The notes beneath the pieces were generated by a model, which saw only the letters and a list, made by a program, of their open reading frames with translations, was not told where the DNA came from and made no database searches. The position numbers and the translations under genes were made by a program. A stretch of DNA of 44,023 nucleotides from Mesotaenium endlicherianum (taxonomy: Eukaryota; Streptophyta; Zygnematophyceae; Zygnematales; Mesotaeniaceae), in NCBI GenBank assembly GCA_009602735.1, contig WELA01013420.1, positions 231,440 through 275,462 of the forward strand, written 5' to 3'. Shown here one piece after another: positions 26,398 to 37,172 of the stretch (position 1 is its first letter; each line of letters opens with the position of its first letter).

Positions 26398-27874
26398 GTA
26401 GCATCAGGTGAAGCTGAGCCTCTACCCCTGTTCAGTCCAGAGATCTGGAAAGATCAAGCTACTATGAACTGGCTGAAGACGGGAACTCACTTGGAAGGAC
26501 TATCAGTGAAGGAGAAGGACCAGGTAAACCATCGAGCTAAAAGGTTTTGCTGGAAAGCAACAACCTCTTCAAAATTGAAGAAACTGGTCAGGAGAAGTTA
26601 GTGCCAGAACCCATCAGGAGACGAGCCCTTGTGCAAGAAATGCACGAGACCACTGCACACTATGGTGTTAAGAAGACATATAGTCTTTTGGAGCTGTCTT
26701 ACTGGTGGAGGGGCATGAAGCAGCAGTGTGAAGATGTGATCAAGGCCTGCCAAAGCTGTGATCGCGTCAAGGCTTGTTTTACACAGCAACATCCACACTT
26801 GCAACCTTTGCCAATCATGGGCCTAGGCTACCGTTGGAGCTGCGATCTCGCAGGTGAGCTACCGCTGTCTAAGCGAGGTAACAAGTATATCATGGTCATG
26901 ATTGAGCATTTCTCTAAGTGGATAGAGGTTGTCCCTCTGACTGCTAAGGAGAGTCTAGGGACCGCGGAAGCATTCCTCAATGGTGTGATTGTGCGTCATG
27001 GAGCTCCAGCAGAAGTGCTGACAGACCAAGGGTCTGAGTTCCAAGGATCTTTTCAGAAACTCTTGGACAGATGCTTCATCGATCATCGCAAGCAGATGGT
27101 CTGGCAGAAAGGATGGTGCAAACCATTAAGTCTGCTTTGCGCAAGTTTTGCCTTGAGCATGACAAGCGTGACTGGGATCTAGCCCTGCCATGGCTGGTTA
27201 TGGGTTACAGATTTAGCAAGCAGGCTGCCTTGGCAAACTACTCGCCATATCAGATACTGTTTGGCAGAAGTCCAGTAGTGCCCAGCAGCATCAAGCAGGA
27301 GATTGAACAGGTGAAAGACCTGGACAGCCCTGATGAACTGTTAAAAGTGATGGTGCGCCGTAAGGCGCTATTTGAGCGCATGATACCAGCTGCACTAGAC
27401 AATCTGAAAATTGCACAGAAAAGAGATACGCAACGTTACGCCAGGACGCGAGACAGGAGCTACCGCCTGCAGATGACGCGGATTCAAGAAGGAGACTTTG
27501 TCTACCGCAAGCGCCAGACCAAGACCACCATCGACACCAGTTCAGGTGCAGTGATCTTGCGCGTGAAACATGCGTTTGACAATGGTGTGTTAGAACTGGA
27601 AGGTTCTGATGGTAAAACCATGAGAGACCACGTGCAGAATTGCTCGCTATGCCATTTGCCAAATATTGATCCCACAGTTACGGTTGTGCCCGAGGAATTG
27701 GTGCCGGCCACGCCTTGTGCCTGCTGCAAAGTGCTGGACGACCAGGTTGCAACTTGCGATAAGTGTGGTGCCCGTTGGCACACTTTCTGCATTGGCGAGG
27801 AAGAAATTATGGCAGGACGATGGGAATGTCCTGATTGCCTTCCTAAAACCCCAAGCCGCAGGGCTGGAAAATAA
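26398..27874 (+). pseudogene. gypsy integrase with C-terminal PHD finger
   Basis: A frameshift at a T run (26545-26548) precedes the open part. The HHCC zinc-binding domain (HETTAHYG, CQSCDRVK) leads into the catalytic core with Asp in SCDLAGE and Asp in LTDQGSEF. The core's conserved segment before QADGLAERM is missing about 20 bases at about 27088, which changes the frame; the catalytic Glu of GLAE lies in frame 2. The rest is open to TAA 27872-27874, including the GDFVYRKR box of the integrase C-terminal domain. The last about 45 residues (27713-27841) form a C4HC3 PHD finger: CACC, CDKC, the H-x2-C in WHTFC, and CPDC with the Trp two residues before it. Integrase inserts the element DNA; the PHD finger may read histone tails and direct the target site. 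Confidence 0.9.
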
Positions 27875-27910
27875 TAGCTTTCAGCAGGAAAGGCAGGGAC
27901 GCCTCAGCTG

Positions 27911-27921
27911 AAAGGGAGGGG
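27911..27921 (+). other. polypurine tract and presumed 3' LTR start
   Basis: AAAGGGAGGGG lies 36 bases after the integrase stop and is followed at once by TGTAAGAGG, a usual LTR start. The tract would prime plus-strand DNA synthesis. The right end of the LTR could not be placed, because no matching 5' copy was found. Confidence 0.65.
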
Positions 27922-29572
27922 TGTAAGAGGAATTAAGGCAAGGCAAGTATTTTTTAAATTTTCTGCTAAAGTCTTAGGATAAGCAGATGGTGAGAGCCGG
28001 GTGACAGAGAACGTCACCTTGAGTGTTGGTCAAGGCTGCATGGTGCAAGTTCAGGAACCCAGGGATGGGTTAACCCTGGTAAGGCTTGTCACCGACACAC
28101 GTGCAAAGGTCGATCGACCATGTCTGCCACACGTGAGGAGGGCCACCGACACATCAACCAGGCCGAAGGCACACGTGCTGGAAGACTACGCAAGTGCCGA
28201 GGGACCGACACTGTTAGGCACGACATGACTGCCATGTTCGCCCAGGTAATTCAGATTTTAATCTTACTAGTAACTTTTGCGTTGCATGTCTTTTTGCGTT
28301 GCATGTCTATTTAGCTATAATGTTCCATTATTACAATCAATTTCCTTGTCGTTGATTGGGCACATGTTGGTGTTACATTCGTAGAAATTGTAGTTCATGT
28401 TTTTTTGGGTCAGTTTTTGTCCTAAGTTGCTTCCAGCCATTTTCCCGCACCCCTGAGTCACTTTTCTGGTCCTGTATGTACTTTAAAATAGATTGTTTAT
28501 GGAGTGGTTTGGTTGGTACGACTGAGACAATCGCACACTAGAGGTGGTGAACAACTCAATTGTCAGGTTGGCTACAAGCTAGGCTACAAGTGTGTGCAAG
28601 CGTAGTTTTTGGCGGGCTTTTTCCATGATTTCAGTGGATCGGTGGCCGGGCTGGGACTCAAATTTGAAATATTTGTGCTTTAAACGTGTGCTCCACGCGA
28701 CGCCTCCCGGAAGGCAGCGGAAGCTAGTGCAAGTCATTGCAGGTGGTGCACCGGAGCTTTCAAGCGTATCTTGGGCAACACTTCAATAACCGCCGAGGCG
28801 CCAAAATACAATCCGACGCTGATTTGCACTGATTTGCACTGATTTGAATCAATTTGGATGCCTTGGGTCTGCCTTGATTTGCGTCCAGGGTTACAAAGAT
28901 AAGGGTCAACCTGGCTACGGTCCTTGTCCTGTCCTCGTCCGTACGATTGCTACTGTTCGACAACGTCTTGAAGGGGCTTCCACTACTGTCCACGACGATT
29001 GACAATAATCAACAACATTGCACAACCATGCATGCCATGTATAACAGTGAAATTAGACCGAAGAAACTTTGCGGAATGAAGGGACGGCTCTTAACGGCTC
29101 GGGCCAGCTCGGACTAGGTTCGGGCCGTCCGCGCCAGTCTGCGCAAATGACCACCATTAGCGGATCGACGGCGGTTTCTTAATTTGTACTTCGTTGGTGT
29201 TCTTTGACCATAAACGCCGTTGGAGGTGAGTGTGACTTGGCTGTATAGTGTGGGCTGCAGTGGGCTGAAAAGGACGGAGGAACAAAGAGCTATTAGCAAG
29301 AGCATTCCGACGGGCAACTCACGCATTTGAACTTTCTCGGATAGCTTTCTCTGAAGCGAGCACTCCCATCTCAGCTGCGTGTTATACATGTGCAGATCAG
29401 TAGTCCCTTAGATTGGTATACAATTCAACCACGCTTCCTGGCGTCTCAGGTCGTGTCCTTTCTGTCATGGTGGATATACCGTGACTGTTAGTTTCTCCAT
29501 ATGTGACTTGCAGGCACTATCTTTAACATCAAGTCCGGTTCTGTATATTTGACTTAGATCTGCCACAGGACT
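27922..29572. other. presumed 3' LTR and intergenic DNA, no gene
   Basis: The left part should be the 3' LTR of the retroelement starting TGTAAG at 27922; its end is not determined. A three-fold 10-base direct repeat (ctgatttgca type) lies at about 28818-28847. The right part is the upstream region of the receptor gene that starts at 29573. Short ORFs on both strands show no recognisable domain. Confidence 0.4.
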
Positions 29573-32500
29573 ATGGCACCTCTTTGCCAGTCTTGCTCAA
29601 ATTGGATTTCACTATTGGCTCTCCTCGTCTCTCTACATTGTGCCGCTGCATTCATCCCGCCAAATGCCGGTGAGTACCCATGAGCTGCTATGCTTGCTCT
29701 GTTGGTCAGTCAAGAATCGGTATTTCAACTGCTTTTTCGTCTTGTTAATATTCGGGTCAGCTCATGTTGCTCAATCACTTTTATGGGGAGTAGGACGTAG
29801 CTTTCCAATGTTGCCATGTGCAAGAGTCTAGTGGGTTTCTACTGTTGGCGTTATTCTATCTCAGCAGTCAGGACGACTGAATCCGAACTCTGTTATTGTA
29901 CTACCTATGTCATCATGGAGTTTCCTTTAGGTGGTAATTATCCTCGAATCGTGGCTATGCATACGTTGAAGGCCACAATGATGTCTATTACAATGCTTTG
30001 TCCTGATACCAATTGATGAAAGCAAAAACCTGAGTGGCCTGTCATATGGGATAGGGACATGCTTCTGTTAGTGTCTCCCCTCATGTCAAAGCCATCTGCA
30101 CTAATGGCTGTCAGCTCAAGGTTCAGTTGTTGAGGCGCGAGCAGTGTGAAGAAGCAAAGCGTAGTCACATCTCCCTAGTATATTGCGTGCCTAAATTCTG
30201 CTTGAAGTTTTACGAGTAACAGATGATGGAGTACTTGACGCAAGTTTATCCTGGCAATTTGGGAGCTCTGTCTTGGCAAGGACTTTGCGCTCGTTGACAG
30301 GAAACATGAAACTCGGGGCTTATTATGTATTTGGTGTACACCTTTCTTTCCACCAGTATACTGAAAGTTTCTGCCTGCTGGATTTGTCCATGATGCAGTT
30401 CCAGTCCGCATTGATTGTGGTGCCACTGAAGCCTCCGTTGATGCGAGCGGTCTACAGTGGTCAGCAGACTATGGTTTTGTGAATGGTACCACGAGGAAGA
30501 TCGGATCTGTAAGTATGCTGATCCTTTTCTATTGAAGGTGTAGATAAAATTGTTCAAGATGATTAGCTATATCATTTGTGTGCCAAGCTTGCTTAGATAA
30601 GTGCAGTGGATCTTTCAGAAGGCATGAAAGGTTGAGCTTTACTCCATGATACACTGTAACATAGCTAACAGACACGAGGAGAATGAGCAAGGCGCGCCAG
30701 CTGAGATTGCAAGGGCATTGCCTTTCATGGGCAGGCAAACACAGCAGGTGGACGTGTGAACGAAGTTGAGCAGACATTGCGAGTCTGGACAACTGGAGAG
30801 AGCTGCTACAATGTTCCTGTGGAGCCAGGCCGCTACCTTATTCGACTTAGCTTCTGTTATAACAAGTAAGGCTAAGCTGCTGCAGCAAACATGCTATTTA
30901 ATAATATGGGTCGACAACCACTTAAGTTCAACCACTTAAGTTCAACCACATAAGTTTCTTATGCTGTCAACATGATTTCTGTCAATTTTTCTGCACATTC
31001 CTTGCGCGTCGCTGTGCTTGTGGCTTTGGCCCAGTCATGACATTTAGCCCGCGTGTCGTCACTGTTTGTGTTTCAGTTTTGATGGCCAGTACTTGGAACA
31101 TGACCTGGAGAATGCCCCCCCAGAGGTTGGGGTCACTATTGAGGACGTCCTAGTGGAGCAAATTGTATTCAAGAACCAACAGAATGCAACTGCTACGGTC
31201 ACCGATTACATTGCATACTCGAATAACCAAGAGATCAACTTGTGCTTCATGGCACTTGCAGCTTCTCCCTTTGTAAACAGCATCGAAATTCTGCCCCAGG
31301 TTGATCCCCAACCTGCCACCTACCTGTGCCTTGTACACGTTTCTTTAGCCACCCCTTCTCACAGCAGGACGTAGTCCACTAGTGACGTGCAAGACTGTTG
31401 GCATGGAGGGTTTGTCGTGTTGTCATACTGTCGTGGGAGGGTTTTGCATGTATGGCATAGGTGGAAGCCTGATAAGGTCCTGACAAGCACTGGAGGTGTG
31501 GAGTGGCACAGAGCTTTGATGCAAGATGTATTACTGGTGCAAGTAAAAACGAACGGAAGGAGAATGCTACACATCCTCTGCTGTTTAAGGGTGTCAGGAC
31601 AGCTGTCACGTGGTAAGCTCACAGTATCGTGTGCACTGACTACTCTTGTGGCTCTCTCTTCTACATGGCACGCAGGACACAGAGACTTACTTTGCAGACG
31701 TCACGGGCCCCGATGTTGTCCTATCCAACTGGGGGCGCATAAACTCGGGTGGCCCTGCCTTTGGGCCCGAGAACAAAGGAGATCCCGGGTATCGCACCTG
31801 GAGTGCTGACTTGACAGCCACCGATGCTGACAACTGGGTTAACATCACAACAGCTGCAAACATCACCATTCCTGAGGACTACGCTGCCATGCAATTGGGG
31901 CAGGAGCTTTTCCAGAGTTGCCGAGCAGTAAGGAGACACGAACCCGACGCTTGCTTCAGCTGAAGCCCTGTGTGCATGGCTTCATCTTTGCCCTGAATTG
32001 CATACAACTTCGGGTTGAGGGAGCGAGGGTGGAGGGGTTGAGGGGGCGGCACTTTTGGGCAAATTGTGCCTGCCATTGGTGGCATATAGCCGGCAGGCAC
32101 TGGTGCGAAGTACACTCTGCACTTCTTTAGCAAGGATGCTATAAGGTCTTTCAGGGAGTTGTGGAAGTAATAGGTGACGGCTTTTGTTGTGACACATACG
32201 TGGGGTTAAAGAAGGTGGTGATTTGTCATCACACTTGAGCTGCTTGATGCAGTGGCCATCTTTGCTGCGAGACACTACCGAATGAAGCATCCTCACGTTT
32301 CTCTCAGCTTATGGAACGCCTGCTGCTGCTTTTCTGTGCAGGCTGGAAAGCCCCAGGAGACTACAGGATACAACTTCACTGGCATCTACCCAGCTCAGAC
32401 GGACAACAAGTTTCTTGTTGTGCTCTATTTTGCAGAGATTGAACCCAACGTTGTGGTAAGCTTTATGCTACGTGTTCCCCTACTTTTCTCATAACTTCTT

Positions 32501-34225
32501 CCGTCCATCATGCATGATTGCTCGTTCATGTTCACATGTTGGGGCAAGAGACACTGATGAAACTGTCACGTCGGTGCTGGGACCAAAGACCGTGACGAGT
32601 GACGAGAGTATAGCACTTGCAAGTGGGGGGGGCTAGAGAGAGACGGAGGAGAGTATTATGCGTGGAAATGTGGGGGCTAAACACGCAGTGACGAGAAGGA
32701 CATCTTACACCGCTTCATTGGACACCGCTGCAGGCTGGCCAGCGGGTCATGGACATCTGGGTGAATGGAGTTTGGCTGCGCAACATTGACATCATGAGCT
32801 CAGACCCCAGCCTGGGAGCAGGAGCTGCGAATACCGCCTTTGTTGCCCGGGTGGGGAACGTGCCCCTGGGCGTGAGTGAGGACAACGGTTACTGGCTGGG
32901 AGTGAGCCTGCATCCACACGCGAACAACACAGCACTGCTGCCTCCTGTCATCTGCGGCCTGGAGCTCTACGAAGTCATTGTCTCTGCCGTGGACTCTGCT
33001 GCGACGGGTGAGTCTTTCGTCTGATTGATGGCCTGTGCTGGTTGCACGTACGTTGCAGCAAAGTCACTCGACAGATAGTTTAAGACTGAGTTTGCAAGTA
33101 CTTTCTTGAAGTCTTCGCGGGTGAAGAAATGAAGCATGTGCTGGGCCCACGTTCTGGCTCGACTTCGTAGGTAGAACGGTGCATTTGCGACACGAACAAT
33201 CTCTTTGAAGACAAAAAGTGATCTGTAAGGGTATCGTAGATCGCCGTGTAGGTGGCTGTATAGATTGTGCAGGAGGTAAACTGACCATTGTGTGAGGGAC
33301 AACTCTTTAAACGCGGCGCCCTCTTGCCCTTCACTCCTTCACTTCGAGCAGCTCCTGCCTCACTCTGGCGTGCCTCACATTGGCATGCAGCTTTTCCACA
33401 GCATCGTATGCGTGCTCACTCCCGTCTCCTGGCCAAAAACCCCCCTCTCTTTTTCCTGCAGCACGTGCCTTTCTCTCACTCCCCCTTCTTGACCTCTGGC
33501 ATTCCCGCTTCCTCTGGCACGCTTCAGGTAGTGACATACGCATCGACTGCGGCGGCCCCGGGGACTACCAGGACGACAACGGCCTGCTGTGGTCCAAGGA
33601 CACGGGCTTCTCCAGCGGGGAGATTTCTGTGGTGGACTCGCCCGGCACTGGCCTCCAGATTGCCCACAGCTTGCGCTACTTCCCCGAGCCCATCGAGAAC
33701 TGCTACTCTGTCCCCGTCGGGCCGGGCAGGTACCTCGTGCGCATGTACTTCAGCTACGGCAGCGGCACGGGCTACGACGGCAACAGCGCGGTACGCCTGC
33801 TTCCCTTTTACTGACCACTCCGCAAATCACAGAAGTTGCACAAAATCTCATGTAGCCCAAATTCTTCGGAAGCCAAAGCCGCCTTTTGTGAGGGTTGGAC
33901 TTTCGGCTTCTTAGGAGGTTGACCCCCTCTCTTTGGAATCCGTTCACGATGCCCATAGAGCAGGTCTTTCCAGGGAGCTGGTCCCCTGTTGGCTGGAACA
34001 GGGAACAATAGAGTAGGAGAGACTGGGAAGTATGAGATGCGAGCATCAATCTTGCGGTGGAGCTTGCAGAGAACCTGCGGGTGCTGAAACACGCATACAC
34101 TGGCTCGCGACACGAACGTTGTGCTGCCACACATACCATCGCAGTGCCTTGTGAACACCCCACATACACACCATATGTCTTCATTGCCCACAAGGCCTTG
34201 TGTGGTTGCACCACATACTCTCTGT

Positions 34226-34287
<62 letters not shown>

Positions 34288-37134
34288 TCGTTCTCTCCGT
34301 TTTTTCTTGAGCCCCCCTTAGTGCCCAGTCGCGAGACTATGGGAGGATGCAGAGCTTGCCCCTCTGGATCCACTTCAGCTGGCCAACCCAGGGAACACGA
34401 ATGCGGGATGCCAGGAGAGTGTCAACGGAATGGCTAAGTTCCAGGATGGCCTGAGTGTGCCTCTGCACGTATCCGTAGGACGCGCACACCCTCTATCTTC
34501 TCTTTGCCAGTGTCAATGTGCTTGACTCCTGCTCTGCTCCACCTGCTCGCTGATGCGTGCAGGCCCCCACGTTCGAGGTCTATGTCGAGACGACGCGCAT
34601 CAAGGAGATCAAGCCCGTTGCCCCCGGCTTCTTTGTGGAGGTCATTGCATACATCAACGACGGGGCTGCGGACGCCTGCTTCATCGGCAGTACGGACGAG
34701 CTCTTCCCCTTCGTGAACTCGTTCGAAGTGCTCGAGGTACCCTCCTGCTCCCCCACCGTGAGCGATGGACAGTTGGGGCTGGTCAGATTTGCAGACTACT
34801 TGTGTTTGTGAAGGCAGTTGCATGGGAGGCAAATTTGAGGACTTTTTTTGGGGGGGAAAGTCTTGGGGTTTTCTGAGTATGCTCGTGTGCACTACCCTAC
34901 AAGTAGCAGTGGGCGTCTGTAGAACATAATGAGTATGAGCATCGGTATCCACGTTCGCATCTTCTAGTGGCAATTTATCTGCTGGGCAGCTGTAGGGGTA
35001 ATGGGGGGGGCCCTGGTATGCCTTCCTTGCTTGCCTATTTGCTGCTGAGCCTTCGGACGCCTAGCAGGCATCGGCCACCCTGTGGTGTACGGGGCGCCGG
35101 TCTTCTGTATGTTGCTCCAGACAAGCCACTGTGTGTGTGCGTCTGGCTGGCTCTGTAGCAAGAGCGCCTCTAACAAGTGAAGTAGGAGGCGTCCATGCAC
35201 CACAGGGAGGTCCCATTCCTCCCCAGCTTTTGATGCTAACAACGCCTGTGCTCGGCCTACCTACCTGTGCTCGTCGCGCCCAGGTGGACAAGGACTCGTA
35301 CAACTTTGAGGAGATGGGGGTGGACATCTTCCTGCACAACTATGGGCGCGTCAACGTGGGCGGAGAGCAGTTTGGCGAGACCATCACCCCTGCAGGAGAG
35401 AGGCAGCACAGGGTGTGGCAGGCCGAGGCCAACACAAAGGCCAACTTCACGTACGCCCCTCCTTCCTCCTATGCACCCGTTCGGCTTGCGGTCTTCAGTC
35501 TCATCTCCGGGTACCTGTGGAGGTCCTTGCTGGTTCGTCTGCTGCTGGCCCTTGCCAAGTCGGCAGTGTGCTGCCACATGTATGTGGCGGGCACGGGTGA
35601 AGGTGAGTCTGTGTGCTCGTTGGGAGCTGAGCATGTTTCTCGCTCGACTCTGTGGAAGAGAGCAGAGCCAAGGATCTTGGACCGAAGGAGAATTTGCGCT
35701 TGTGTGCTCTCTCAGCTCCAGAGATTTGCGGCGAGCGACGTTCGACGAGTCACTGGAGTGTCGTGCACGACTTGCATGCAGTCCCCGGCTCACACGACGC
35801 ACCTGTACTTTGGCCTGTGCCGCGCCCGCAGGTGCCTGCCGAGTGCGGACGGCTGTAACGACACCGTGGCGGCCAAGAAGATCAACGGCACAGACCGGAG
35901 CCCCAACTTTTGGCCGCAGAACCTGTACGTCTCGGCGGTCGTGGGGACCAAGGCCAGCTCCATCGTGTACACGTACTCGGGCGTGACGACGGGCGCGAGC
36001 CTCATGGTGTACCTCCACTTTGCGGAGCTCAACCCTGGTGAGTGACGAAGCTTCTCCTCTCGGCTGTTGCTGGAATGGACAAGCCTGCAACGTCTCTCGC
36101 TGCTGCTGCTGCACGTCTGGTGTATCCGCCTCATATTTGACCCTTAGAACTTGGCGGATTGGTTGTGTTATGAGTATCTACAGAAAATGCAGTGTTCTTA
36201 GTCGGATAGGACTTTCTGTGGGTGTCCGTCGTGGTATGTGGGATACATGTTTTTGCCACATGGCTTTCTATTTGCCCGTGTCAAAATGGCGATGGCCTGC
36301 AACAGTCCTGCAGAAGCTACTCAATCACCTGTAGTGATTTCTTAGGGTCGTGCTCGATGGATCTTGACTTTGTCCTCCTTATTCTTCAAGCCGTGTACTG
36401 AACCTTCCGCCCTCTCGTGTTGGCTGTATGCGCATGTGCGGCACGTGATGACAGCTGTCGTCGAGGGACAGCGTATCATGCAGGTGGAGCTCAACGGCAA
36501 GCCCCAGGTGGAGACCATCGATGTGGCGTCTCTGAATGGCCCGTTCTCGGCGTACGACCTGCATATCCCCTTCAACCTCACCGAGGGCGAGACGACCCTG
36601 GAGGTTGTCATCAAGGCCGCCAAGTTCTCCACGCTTGGCCCCATGCTGAACGGAATAGAGGTGTATGGTCTGATCCCCCGCGGCCAGTCAACCGAATCCA
36701 CTCAATGTAAGCCCCCCCCCACCTCCATCTGCCTGTCTGCCCGTCCGTCGGCCTGTTCGTCTGTCTGTCTATATGCCTGCCTCTGCCCGTGTGTCTGCCC
36801 CTCTGCCATTCACGACGCAGTCATGTTGAGTGCTGCTTTCCTTCTCACCCCCCGGCAAGCTCCCAACTAGATGGCCCTTCCTGTCCCTGCCAGTGGTCTA
36901 GCTTGAGGGTGCGAGTGTTGGATCCAGGAGGCAGCCAGCTACCTCTTCGTGTAGCTGTGCCTACTTTGCCCCTCCAGTGTTATGTACTGGCAGCTGCTCC
37001 AACTGCCCCCTGACAGCTAGCTATATCTGAGAGGGGCACCCCCCTTCGCCCCCCACCCTTCCCCCGCCCCCCTTTCTGCCTTGCTGGTAATAGCTAGTAG
37101 TAGCAATTTGCATCCCAGGTGCTCTTCTTGGCCT

Positions 37135-37172
<38 letters not shown>

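Larger units (their letters stand above)
18220..27921 (+). mobile_element. degenerate Ty3/gypsy retrotransposon carrying a DNA methyltransferase and a PHD finger
   Basis: Domain order on the plus strand is gag, two CCHC knuckles, aspartic protease, C5-cytosine methyltransferase, spacer, reverse transcriptase, RNase H, integrase, PHD finger, polypurine tract. RT before RNase H before integrase defines Ty3/gypsy. Retrotransposon-borne cytosine methyltransferases are known from charophyte algae and dinoflagellates (de Mendoza and colleagues, 2018), so the class is described; the PHD finger and the internal insert deserve separate attention. The copy is non-functional: frameshifts lie near 19530, 19599, 20340, 26088 and 26545. 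In-frame stops occur at 20460, 21105, 21156, 22533, 22740, 23973, 24012 and 26392. There is an 0.8-kb insertion after 25100 and an integrase deletion near 27088. A flanking LTR pair was not found. Confidence 0.93.

Noticed and set aside
33750..34373. Minus-strand ORF with an Arg-Glu repeat
   Set aside because: It is produced by the CT microsatellite in a receptor gene intron.
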